Shown in pieces: positions 36,358 to 46,643 of a stretch of 64,000 nucleotides of DNA (the stretch's first letter is position 1; each line of letters opens with the position of its first letter). The translations under genes and the position numbers were made by a program. The stretch comes from Acanthochlamys bracteata (taxonomy: Eukaryota > Streptophyta > Magnoliopsida > Pandanales > Velloziaceae). A model generated the notes under the pieces. The model saw only the letters and a program-made list of their open reading frames with translations, had not been told where the DNA came from and searched no databases. The stretch covers positions 8,440,463 through 8,504,462 of the forward strand of contig CM034134.1 in assembly GCA_019914995.1 (NCBI GenBank), given 5' to 3'.

Positions 36358-37988
36358 CTACAAGGTGATTTTCTGCATCTCTCGACGAAGAGCGTTAGCT
36401 CTGACAAGACTACCGATAGTGTTAACAGCAAGCTTCAAATCCTCTAATGGATTCCCCGGAGCAACCTTCTTGTACAGATAACTGTCAAACGTCATCTTCT
36501 GCACATACTTGTCGGCGCACATCTCGACGAATGCTTCCCTCGCCGGATTCGACCTGTAAAAGACCTTCTGAAGAACGTCGAGCACCTTGTACGTTGGCCA
36601 GTACAAATTGTCGAATTTTTTCAGGTAGTTTCGGAGGTCTGATTCGTCGATCATCCGGTTACCGTTCTCCGAGCCTTCTACGATTGCTTCCGCACACATG
36701 CGTCCGCTCTTTGCCGCGAAATAGATGCCCTCGCCGGAGCATTTCGTTACGTATCCTGCAGCGTCTCCGACCAACGCCACACGGTCCGACACGCTGCGTA
36801 AAATTAAATCAATCAAACTGGTTCAAAAATTGTTTGAGGTTAATAATGTTGACTAGAAAAGTCAAAGTCAACTTACCGGCGAGGTCTTGGGTGTTCGGGA
36901 ATAGGGTGAGCTTCAACTCTAATGATCTTGCCACCGTCGATCTTATCGCGAGCACGTAACCTTGTGGCCGCCTGAAACTTCTTGATGTCTCCCTTATGCG
37001 TCACCGTGCCGGTACCAACCGCCACGTGGTCGCATTTCGGAAAAACCCAGCCGTAAAAATCCGGCGACACATCGTCGCCGACGTACATCTCCGCCAAGTC
37101 CTTGTAGTACTCCATCTTCGCATCCGGTATCTTGACTCTCTCCTGAAACGCTATCGCGTACTCGTAGTCACCGGCTCCGATCGATTTAGCGACGCGAGAG
37201 TTGGCACCATCTGCTCCGATTACCGCATCAACTTCAATCGTCTCGGCGGTGCCTGTGCCTTTTCCTTCATACCGGTTGAAATGTAGTACATAAGGTTGGC
37301 CTGGTCCGGCCGGCATGTCGAGTTTGAGGAACAATCCGTTGACTATATCAGCGCCGGCTTCCGCTGCCCTGCTTCGGAGGTACGCGTCGAGCACTTCTCG
37401 ACGGACCATCCCTGCATTATAAACAAGAACCAACGCCGTTAAACAAACCACCCAATCTAAAATTTAACCGGAATTAATTCTTGAGTAATAATATATCGTG
37501 CCAAGATTCAAAAGGTTTTAATCGATTTAGTTACCTATGTACTCATGAGGAGCTAACGTAGAGCCGATATCGACGGCAACATTGGAGGGAGAGATCATTT
37601 TCATCTTAGTGACTCTCCGATCGATAATATCAAGCGGTAAACCGAACTCTCCGACCATGCACAACGGTATAGCGCCGCCGCATGGCTTACAGTTATCCAG
37701 CTTCCGTTCAATCAACACCGTCTCGACACCGCCTTTAGCCAGCGTCTCTGCAGCTGCACCACCTGCAGGACCGCCGCCGACAACTGCAACTCTCAAGTTC
37801 CGGCCGTTGATTTTAGGGCTGGATTTGCTAGCAGAGACTTTGAGTACTTGTCGTTTACGCGTCTTCGGCACCTGCAACGTAGTTGCATTGTAGTTTGAAA
37901 CTTCTCCACGGAGGCCGATGAATGACCGGAGTACCGCTGAGGAACGGCGGCTAGTGGTTGTCGGAGAGGTGGAGGGAATAGTTGCCAT
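36358..37988 (-). CDS. CHLP: Geranylgeranyl diphosphate reductase, chloroplastic (CHLP)
   Basis: Predicted 474-residue plastid flavoprotein that reduces the geranylgeranyl chain to phytyl for chlorophyll and tocopherol synthesis. Exons: 37988-37535, 37411-36877, 36793-36358, phases 1 and 2. A Ser/Thr-rich transit peptide covers about 1-52. The FAD-binding RVAVVGGGPAGGAAAETLA follows at 66-84. Family signatures include KPCGGAIPLCM, VIGADGANSRVAKSI, FYGWVFPKCDHVAVGTGT and VALVGDAAGYVTKCSGEGI. The length is close to the family norm (about 465 residues). The C-terminus (VRANALRREMQKITL) is as in other plants. Neighbouring a GDSL lipase gene matches the Arabidopsis order At1g74470/At1g74460 (from memory). 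Base composition of the coding part is GC-richer than its surroundings. Confidence 0.96.
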
Positions 37989-39463
37989 TGTAGTTTGTTA
38001 CAAAGTGTTCGACGAATGACTGAAACGAAAGCTCTGCTTTTAGAGCAGTTGTATAGTAGCCAAAGTACAGTTTTTGGATAGGATGGATTGCATTGGATGG
38101 TGGGGATTTCGTTAGGATGATGTTTTCTATTTATTTGTTTCATTCTTTTTTTTTTTTTAAGTATTTAGTATTATAAAAATATTTTGAGTGGATGAAATTG
38201 TCACAAGTAGTTGAGAGATAATAGCCATTAAATTTGCGACACATTTGATTGGATGCAACTTCATTTCATTTCTTTTGTATTGTTATTTTCTTTCTCGCGA
38301 AGGAAGTTCGAAAATACTTATAAAATTAAATATTTTAAAATATCAAACATTTTTTAAAAAATAAATTTTATTTTTTCTTTAAAAAAATATTTATATATTT
38401 ATAAAAAATATATAAAAAATCTAAATTAAAAAATTATTTTTTCAGAATGCAATGGCAAACGGGTTCAAAGAAAGACGTTGATTTTGTTACTTTTACGGAC
38501 ATATTTTAGAACGAAACAAAAAAAATAAGATCAAATTGAAATTAAAATAAAGATGAAGATAGAAGTTAAATCGAAGAACAGTTATTCAATCGTATCGTAT
38601 TTAGATATATTAATAAAATTAAAAACTTAATTTTATTTAGATAAAAAGATGAAATTATTGAATAATGAAAATAAATGTTTAACAAAAATCAAATACCTAT
38701 TTCGAATTATATTAATTTAATTTTAGTTAATATAATTTTTTTTAATATAAGTTTAAATTAACTTTATTAATAAATTATAGAGAATTTTTTATATTAATAT
38801 ATTTTTAAATAATATTAGATATAATTAATAAAAATAGTAATACGTGTTATGAAATTATAATTGTTATGAAATTATTAAAAATGAAATTTTTATAATAAAA
38901 TGTAATACGTGTTAAATTAAAAAAAATTAAATTCTTAAATTTTAAAAAAATAAAAAAAAGATAGTTAAATAAATTTTAATTTTAATTTTAATTTTTGTTA
39001 CACTCCATATTGGAGTGTAAGACTAATCTACAAACACATCAAACGATTTCTATCTTCTTTAATCTAAATAATAAAAATCGTCAAATAGATAAACGGAGCT
39101 GAAGTCACCTTCATTCAAAAGAGACCGCAAGTAGAGTTTCAAATAATAATGTAGAAAGTTTTCTTCAAATAACTATGTAATGTCAGTAATCATATGTAAA
39201 AATTAATCAAAATCTTGTAAAAATTTTTCAGAAGAATCTATTTAGTATTTAGCTGACCTATCAGATTACTGATATTTTCTAAGAAACAAAGAAAGAAAAA
39301 AATTAGATTGTGTTAGGCCAACTCCTCACCAGGAAGCAGTTCATCAACTCTTTCAGACAGTTAAGTTAGTTGAAGCGTTCGTTGAATCCAAAAACCTTAT
39401 AATCCCAACTTTTCCCTAAATCTGCTTCAATTTCGATCATCTCTCAAAGAGTTTCAATTCTAT
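37989..39463. other. Divergent promoter spacer between CHLP and GDSL genes
   Basis: Carries a TIR element (about 38300-38461), a stretch of (TTTTAA)n-like repeats near 38960-39000 and otherwise AT-rich sequence. No gene seen. Confidence 0.4.
38300..38461 (-). repeat. Short TIR element, family 1, copy E (inverted)
   Basis: On the minus strand it starts CGTTTGCCATTGCATTCTGA, nearly identical to the start of copy A (CGTTTGGCATTGTATTCTGA). The other end (GTTCGAAAATACTT) is degraded. It shares the AT-rich interior and is in reverse orientation. Confidence 0.5.
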
Positions 39464-40814
39464 ATGGATTACAAAGACTTTTTAAAACCGATCAGTTTAG
39501 CAATCCTGTTAATTTTCATCATCGCAGTCGAGCACTGTAACAGCGCAGCTGTCCAGTTCATCTTCGGTGATTCGCTGTCGGATGCCGGCAACAATAACTA
39601 CTTGACAAAGAGCTTAGCGAGAGCCGCCTTGCCGTGGTACGGTATCGATTTGGGTAACGGAATGCCTAACGGAAGATTCACCAATGGCCGTACCGTTGCC
39701 GACATAATAGGTGATCGGATGGGATTCCCAAGGCCGCCGGCGTTCCTTGATCCGAATCTCGACGAAGACATGATACTCGAAAAAGGAATCAATTATGCTT
39801 CCGGCGGTGGTGGAATTCTCAATGAGACTTCCTCGTTATTTGTGAGTTCCAAAAATTTTACTTCTTTAACTTCTTTTGGAATTCTTAGTTCTAACTTGAT
39901 CGATCGGGGGTGAGCACAGATTCAAAAATTTTCGCTTTCGAAGCAAATTGAGCTATTTCAAGGAACGCAACAGATGATAAAGATGAAAACTGGTAATGAA
40001 TCCGCGAACAAGTTCTTCAGAGAAGCTCAGTACGTCGTCGCCATGGGCAGCAACGATTATATCAACAACTACCTCTTACCAGTTTACACCGACTCCTGGA
40101 CTTATAACGGCGAAACCTTCACCAACCACCTGATCAGTTCCCTCGACAATCAGCTCAGAGTAAAAAAACCCAGAGAATTCACAAACAAAACTTTTTTTTT
40201 TGTCAAGAAATAAAAATTGTAAGTTAATTTGATTATTGCTTGCAGCTGCTGTATTCGCTAGGGGCGAGGAATTTGACGTTCTTCGGGTTAGGGCCGATGG
40301 GATGCATACCGTTGCAACGGATACTGACTTCGTCTGGAGACTGTCAAGAGTCAACTAACAAACTTGCGATGGATTTCAACGAGAAGGCAACGCTACTACT
40401 TCAAAATCTTTCCGGCAATCTCACTGATGCAAACTTCAGATTCGGCGACGCTTACGATTTCTTCCAAGACCTCATCGACCATCCTCACAAATACGGTAAC
40501 TGATCACCGAACTTCTCCTTCAAAATATTAAGCTAAATTTTCAACTCTTTTATCATTCTAATAATAAAAATTAATTTTTAAAAAATTTTTCGTTGCGATC
40601 GACAGGTTTTAGCAATGCGGATGGTCCTTGTTGCAGGGTAAGTCGAATACGGCCTACGTTGACATGCACACCGATCTCTACGCTGTGCAAAGACAGGAGC
40701 AAGTATGTATTCTGGGATGAATACCATCCTACAGACAGAGCAAATGAGTTGATTGCTAACGAAATTATCAGAAAATTAGGGATCAAGACTGTCAATACTA
40801 CTACAACTACCTAG
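39464..40814 (+). CDS. GDSL-type esterase/lipase
   Basis: Predicted 358-residue secreted SGNH hydrolase. Exons: 39464-39841, 39920-40159, 40246-40495, 40606-40814. A signal peptide covers about 1-27 (LAILLIFIIAVEHCNSA). Catalytic blocks are intact: FGDSLSDAGNNN with Ser37 (block I), INYASGGGGI (block II), GSNDYINNYLLP (block III) and DEYHPTDRAN with Asp327 and His330 (block V). The C-terminal GPCCR and LCKDRSKYVFWDEYHP are typical of plant GDSL proteins. Exon 4 contains CAGG/GTAAGT, an unused donor-like site, while family comparison requires reading through it. Such enzymes hydrolyse esters or acylate cell-wall and cuticle polymers; the substrate cannot be inferred here. Confidence 0.94.
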
Positions 40815-40929
40815 TTGTAAGATTTTCAAAACTTAATAATACCAAAGATTGTATATCCGATCCAAATTCTTCTTTCTTTTATTTGGTTTTAAAATCGGCT
40901 ATGGCCACGTTTACCTAATTCATTGGGAA

Positions 40930-41312
40930 CGTTTGGTAATACTTTTTGAGCTCGAAGTTTTTTTAAAATAAAAAATATTTTTAGTTTTTTAAATGAATTT
41001 TATTTTTTATTTAAAAATAATAAAAATAATTAATAAAAAAATAATTTTTTTTAAATTTGTAAATAAATTCTTTAAAAATTTATAAAAACATATATTACAA
41101 AAAGTGAAGTAAAAAATAAAAAATTTATTTTTCTGAAATGAAATGTCTTCGAAAATGAGTATATTGAAAATGAATTATAAAAATAAATTTTATATTCAGA
41201 AATAATATTGTGAAACGAAAGAAATAATTTTCGGTAAATAAAATACGCCCAAGGTTTAAAATTCTATAGAAGCGGAGATTTATTTATTGGGGTTCATATA
41301 AACAACTAATTT
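40930..41312 (+). repeat. Duplicated segment, unit 1 (TIR family 1 copy F plus flank)
   Basis: Starts CGTTTGGTAATACTTTTTGAG. The whole stretch, including the non-element tail ATAGAAGCGGAGATTTATTT, recurs at 42214-42640 with modest divergence. Because flanking DNA is shared, this is a duplication and not two insertions. Confidence 0.7.
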
Positions 41313-41337
41313 TATATTCATTGGGAACATTTGATTA

Positions 41338-41514
41338 GGAGTGACAATATATGATCCGATTCGAAAACGACCTATTTAATTAGAATTAAGGTTAGAAAAT
41401 TTGACTCGTACAAATATATAAGTTGGGTTAGAATTGAGCGAATTTGATACGGTTATTAAATAGATCGATCCGATTTAACCCGAAATTGACCCACCAATCC
41501 GAATTGGCATCTTT
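41338..41514 (+). mobile_element. Small TIR element, family 2, copy 1
   Basis: The left end reads GGAGTGACAATATATGATCCG; the reverse complement of the right end reads AGATGCCAATTCGGATTGG. Ends are imperfect inverted repeats. The interior has AAATAGATCGATCCGATT and GAATTTGATACGG, shared with copy 2. It looks like a hAT-type MITE, which is an inference. Confidence 0.5.
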
Positions 41515-42014
41515 TGAAGAAATAACATTTGATTTTTTCCATTTATTAAAATATTAGCAATAAAATTAATCGATAAAAATAATTTATAAATTATTAAATT
41601 ATATAATATTTATAATTAGTCGTTATTTTTATATTTAGTAAAATAGTGTAAAATGAAAATTATAATATTACTGAAAATATTACTATGTAGGTATTTCTCT
41701 AATTATGAATTTGAATTTTGTATAAAAAATTTTTATCAAAATTTGTTAGATAGTTATATTTATAAAAATTTTATTGAAATTATTAGTTGTATTTATAATT
41801 ATAAAATTTTCAGATGTCACCACATATTTTCAAAAATAAAAATAATTTTTTTTGAATATTTTAAACCGATGAAGCTATTAAAAAAAATACATTTTGACGG
41901 ATATTCATTATATTTCGTCATTAAAAATATTGTACACTTTTATTACAACTGATATTATAAATTCGCTGAAGTTTAAAAAATATATAATTAATAATTAATA
42001 ATTTTAATTATTAA

Positions 42015-42207
42015 ATTGGTCGATCTAAATTTGATCCGATTATTAATAGGTTGGAATAGGGTTGACTTTTGACCCGTATAAATTCATGCATTGAGTTATA
42101 ATCGACAATTTTGATCCGTATAAATTTATACATTGAATTAGAGTTGAACGAATTTGATCCGATTATTAAATAGATCGGTCCAAAATCGACCCAGCAATCC
42201 AAATTAT
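42015..42207 (+). mobile_element. Small TIR element, family 2, copy 2
   Basis: The right end reversed reads AGGGTGATAATTTGGATTG, close to the left end of copy 1. It shares GAATTTGATCCGATTATTAA and ATAGATCGGTCC with copy 1 and contains an internal partial repeat (CCGTATAAATTCATGCATTG / CCGTATAAATTTATACATTG). Confidence 0.5.
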
Positions 42208-42213
42208 CACCCT

Positions 42214-42640
42214 ACGTTTGGTAGTACTTTTTGAGTCAGAAGTTTTTTTAAAACAAAAAATATTTTTAGTTTTCTAAAAATAAATTCTTTTTTTATTAAA
42301 AAATAATAAAAATAAATAATATCAAATAGAATTTTTATATATTTTTAAATTTGTAAATAAATTCTTTAAAAATTTATAAAAAATATATTAAAAATGAACT
42401 AAAATATAAAAAATTTATTTTTCTGAAATGAAATGTCAAATTGAATCTTTAAATGAAATTGGAAAGTGAATCAAATTATTTTTAAAATGAGTATATTGAA
42501 AATGAATTATAAAATTAAATTTTATATTCAGAAATAATATTGTGAACGAAAGAAAATTATTTTTCGGTAAATAAAACAAGGTGTAAAATTCTATAGAAGC
42601 GGAGATTTATTTATTGGGGTTCATATAAAGAACTAATTAA
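42214..42640 (+). repeat. Duplicated segment, unit 2 (TIR family 1 copy G plus flank)
   Basis: Starts CGTTTGGTAGTACTTTTTGAG and ends with GGTTCATATAAAGAACTAATT, matching unit 1 with an extra short insertion near 42434-42478. The period relative to unit 1 is 1,284 bp. Confidence 0.7.
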
Positions 42641-43282
42641 TTAATGAAATGTTTATTAATTGGAAAATAGAACAAGCAAGGACATCATAAAATGAGATAG
42701 GATGAAGACTTGGGGACGTCCAGAATTCTTTATAAAAGTTTTTTTTTAAATAAAAATATTTTGTAAAATTTTTTTACTATTTTATTCAAAAATAATTAAA
42801 TAATGTAGAAACACGAAATTCTTATTTGAATTTATAATTTTATGATATATAATTTTTTTATAAATTAAAAAAAAATGTAGAATAATATAAACGATTTATT
42901 TAGAAACACGAAATTCTTATTTGAATTGATAAGTTTTTAAAAATAATGTCAAATGTTCCCTTCGATATTTTCTTATATGTTACATGATGATTATAGCTTG
43001 ATCAAGATAAACCAATTGCATTCGTAACAATATTAATTTAACTAATAAGTCTTCATCTAACTCTCCATAACATGAATGACCAATACCGACTAAATTCATT
43101 TTACTATTAATTCTTCTTGACTTAGCAGCAAAATTTTCCACAACTAATTATTTCTAAATTTGCAGATAATGATCAATTAATTTATTTACTAATCCAGCTG
43201 GTAAGTACCTCTCAATGATCTTGTTATTATCTTGTTTAAGGCATAGCATAAGTTTTTTTTTCCTGTTCGTAGTGTTTCAATC

Positions 43283-45505
43283 ATGGCTCGTTCACTTTCA
43301 TCATGTTGGAAATTCATCGAAAACTTTCTGCTCATCGATGGATTTCAGAAATGGTACCGCCTGAGTTTCTTCATTCATCCGTTGCTTTTAGTAATCATTA
43401 AGTTTTTTCTGTTAGCTCAGCATATAATAAGCTTGGTTGCAAAATTAGCTGCTCCTTGTCGTAGAATTATTTCCTATTCAGTACGCGTCGTAGTAGCAGA
43501 ACTAATTCCGTACTTGAGAAAAATTTTCTTTTCAAGTTCATCTGAGCGTGACAGACTTGCTCTGGTTGTCTATGTTGATGATCAAGCAGAAGAACATGAA
43601 CAATCTCCTGATCAAGATTATACGATATTTGTTTGGAGGGAAGGTTGTTGTTTAGTTTTGAATAAGCATAAGCTGCAGAAAGTTGCAGCAGCAAATGAAG
43701 ACGAGGATCAAGAAGACTATGAAGAAGAGGACAAATATTTCGAATTCGAAGATTTCGAAAAGTTTTTTGATGCGGTTGAAGAAGATGCAAGTGATAAGAA
43801 ATCAAGTATTCCTCTTCTTCTGGAAGAAGATCATGAACAATCTCCTTATCAAGATTATTCCATATTTGTTTGGAGGGAAGGTTGTTGTTTAGTGTTGCAT
43901 CAGCATAAACTGAAAGTAGCAGCAGAAGATGAAGAAGATGTTCAACAAGACTACGAAGAGGAAAAATATTTCGAAATCGAAGATTTCGAAGAGTTTTTTG
44001 ATACAGTTGAAGAAGATGCGAGTGATAAGAAATCAAGCATTCCTCTTCCAGAAGCAGAAGAACAAAAACAAGAACATGAAGAAGAAAATATTTCTGTAGT
44101 TGTTAGTGATGACGAAGAGCAGCAGCAGCAAGAACAACTACCAGAGCAAGACGGTGATGATGATTCACTGTGCTCGAATTTGAATGAGAACAGAGTTGAA
44201 GATGATCGCGACAGTCATCAACAAGAAGAAGTAATCCACAACACTGCGGAAACAAAAAGGGAAAACAATATTGATATCTTTTACCAAAATTATACTGAGA
44301 AGATGTGGTGGTTTGATCAACTGAATACTCATCGTATATTCGCCATAGGTACGTATTATATACATGTAACATACGTATTTATGTATGTATTCGTTGTGAT
44401 TAAAGTTTTCTTTTTTTTTTTTTTTTTTGGTTAATTTGTAGGTTCTATATTGAACAAGAAACTCGGGAATGCAAGTTTACTAGAGACAATACAACCAATG
44501 GATTTTTCTTTACTGGAATCTACTGCAGGCAAAGACCTTGCAAAGAGTCTCAAGAGTGATCTCGAATTAGTTTATGTTGCACAAGCTTCGCTCAACTGGG
44601 AAGCTCTGCAGTATCAATACAGAAAAGTGGAACCAATTGCGAGAAACAGTAATAAACTTTTCAATGGTGAAATCGCGGCGAAGTTCCAGACTTACCAAGT
44701 TTTGCTGGTGAAGTTCCTGGAGATCGAAGGCGAAGGAAACAGGTTCTGGAATTATGCACATACAAGATTTTCCGTAAAAGAACTACTTCAAGTTCCTGAG
44801 GTCTCAGGTATGTTATGCAAAGAAGTTTCAATACTTTTAGGCGTTAAATTTTTATCAAAATTTGTCGATATCGTCAATACCAGAGTATACAGAAACTCCA
44901 ATATAGGAAATCGATTTATTTTTCTTCGTTGCAGATCCTAGAGAAGGAACTGATGAAAGAAATTTGATAAGCGCGAGAAAGGTGCTAGAAGAAATAGAAC
45001 AAGCCATTGGAACATTTTGGGAATTTCTGAAGAAAGATGTCAAGAAATCGAAATCTTTCAAAGAAACATTGATTCAAAAATTTCTATCTTTTGATCAGCA
45101 AGTTGAAGACCCTAAAGACTTGTATTTGCTAGACAAGCTCACGAAACAAGCAAACAAGGTACGTATGTTCGCAAAAACAACATTATATATGTACATGAAG
45201 ATGAACTAAAACGAAAATTGTTTGGCATGAAGATGAAGGTAGGATTGAAGGAGCTGAAAAATCAGAGGAGAAATAGTGCGAAAAGAACGAGCACGATTGA
45301 AGAAGAGGAGCAAACAATACAGGTGTTCTTCAGTATGATTGATACAGAGATTGTAACAAGAGTTCTAAAGATGAGCGTGATAACAAGTGAGGAACTCATC
45401 TGGTGTCAGGAAAAGCTTGAAAACATACATATTATTGCTGATGGAGGAAGATCAAGAAGGGTTCGTAGGAATTGGAATGACGGACGCTTGTTTCCGCATG
45501 CCTAA
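43283..45505 (+). CDS. DUF1666 family protein with internal 79-codon tandem duplication
   Basis: Predicted 642-residue plant protein of unknown function. Exons: 43283-44348, 44442-44807, 44935-45158, 45233-45505. The N-terminus has hydrophobic stretches (LSFFIHPLLLVIIKFFLLAQ, about 28-47). A long acidic Glu/Asp/Gln-rich middle contains two near-identical units, SP(D/Y)QDY(T/S)IFVWREGCCLVL onwards. The C-terminal third is the conserved part: ELVYVAQASLNWEALQYQY, NRFWNYAHTRFSVKELLQVP, and FFSMIDTEIVTRVLKMSVIT followed by EELIWCQEKL, all typical of DUF1666. Intron 3 is the weak point: exon 3 ends in phase 0 and the best acceptor gives a 74-nt intron (45159-45232); an alternative frame-consistent intron would be only 38 nt. 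The protein has no known activity. Confidence 0.85.
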
Positions 45506-45659
45506 AATCAATAACTCCAAGTGTTGTAGTTCTTGCTTCGTCTCTGAAATCTCATCTATGTATATATTTACTACTTAATTTTCAATCACAATCCATGAAT
45601 GAAAGCAACGTACAGTAGGTTCTTCTACCAAATAGCTAGTGTTCATATATTGTGTTGCA

Positions 45660-45983
45660 GATTGATTAATAAGCCTTGTGGTCTTAATAAACTCTATGCA
45701 ATGATTTTGGAACTATTCCTGTTGTTCATGCTGTGGGTGGGCTAAAAGATGTGGTTGATTCAATTCAACCCGTTTGAAGAGACTGGTTACTGGTAGGCAT
45801 TTGACAGAGCGGAAGCTGGCAGACTGATGAGATGCTTCAGGAAATTGTCTCAAAACCTACGGGAAGTACAAGCAAAGCTGGGAAGGACTTCAAAACAAGA
45901 GGCACGACACCAGATCTTAGCTTGTATACTGCTGCTGCTCAGCTGTATGAAGAAGTTCTTGATGCTGCTAAATACCAATGGTA
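45660..45983 (+). pseudogene. Decayed 3' exon of starch synthase II
   Basis: Three frames together spell the C-terminus of a GT5 starch synthase: KPCGLNKLYAM, then FGTIPVVHAVGGLKDVVDSI, PFEETGYW, AFDRAEAGRL, and TRGTTPDLS to YEEVLDAAKYQW and stop (TAG at 45981). At least two or three frameshifts and one in-frame TAG (after TGYW) break it. An acceptor-like TTGCAG sits just before. The AAKYQW ending is characteristic of SSII. No upstream exons are seen, so this is a truncated non-functional fragment. It lies between the DUF1666 and TFIIA-gamma genes. Confidence 0.85.
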
Positions 45984-46643
45984 GTTTTAGAAACGTCGAC
46001 AGTTTGGGAACTTGATATATCACCTGTACCTGGATTTCTGTCATATGCTGATAAGGAGAAGGAAGAAGACTGCAAAGAAGACCATATGGAGAAAACTTGT
46101 TCTTGCAAATTTTGGTTCGTATCAGTATAGAGATAATGCTGCAGGAGTCACATTAACTGCTAGGATGCCTTAGAGGTTTTATACAGGACAAATTATGCTG
46201 TTGCGAATAATCCAGTCTGATATGGGGAATGTACATTAACCTGCTTCTGAATTTCTGTTTTGCTCTTCAGCAACTTCTCTTTACAGGCAAAACAAGTCTT
46301 TCTTCAGCATCTGAAGTTCTGATATAGAACTTCTCAAGCAAACTTTCAAAAGTTGCACAAGTAACCATGCCAAAAAAATGAGGAGAAAGTTGTCCAGGAA
46401 GATACACCCACAGGCAGATTCAAACTCCCAGCGCTAGGAACATGCTTACAAATATTACAAGAAATTTCTGAACTGGGAACACAGCTGATAAAATACTCCC
46501 GATATTCCTTGCTCACGTTGGTTCAGATACCATATTACATCATGAACCCTGCTGAACATTCATAACTATCTATGCGTCATGCACATTGCGGTTATCATCT
46601 CACAACCAACTGCCTGATAGAGAATTGTACAAGGAGATGTGGC
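45984..46643. other. Spacer between starch synthase remnant and TFIIA-gamma stop
   Basis: 660 bp with no recognised coding remnant; it may include former starch synthase 3' UTR and the TFIIA-gamma 3' UTR. Confidence 0.35.

Larger units (their letters stand above)
40815..43282. other. Transposon-rich spacer with a tandem duplication
   Basis: Holds TIR family 1 copies F and G, two copies of a second small TIR element, and a duplication of about 390-430 bp with a 1,284-bp period. After 42650 the sequence is AT-rich up to the DUF1666 promoter. No gene is supported; the frame at 41653-41952 is AT-driven. Confidence 0.5.

Noticed and set aside
40630..40645. Donor-like CAGGGTAAGT in the last GDSL exon
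   Set aside because: Using it would remove conserved family sequence and the catalytic DxxH block, so it is read through.
41653..41952. Plus-strand 99-codon frame in AT-rich DNA
   Set aside because: Composition is Ile/Lys/Phe/Tyr-driven and lies between transposon remnants.
45163..45200. 38-nt intron alternative in the DUF1666 gene
   Set aside because: It keeps frame but is shorter than known plant introns; the 74-nt alternative is preferred.
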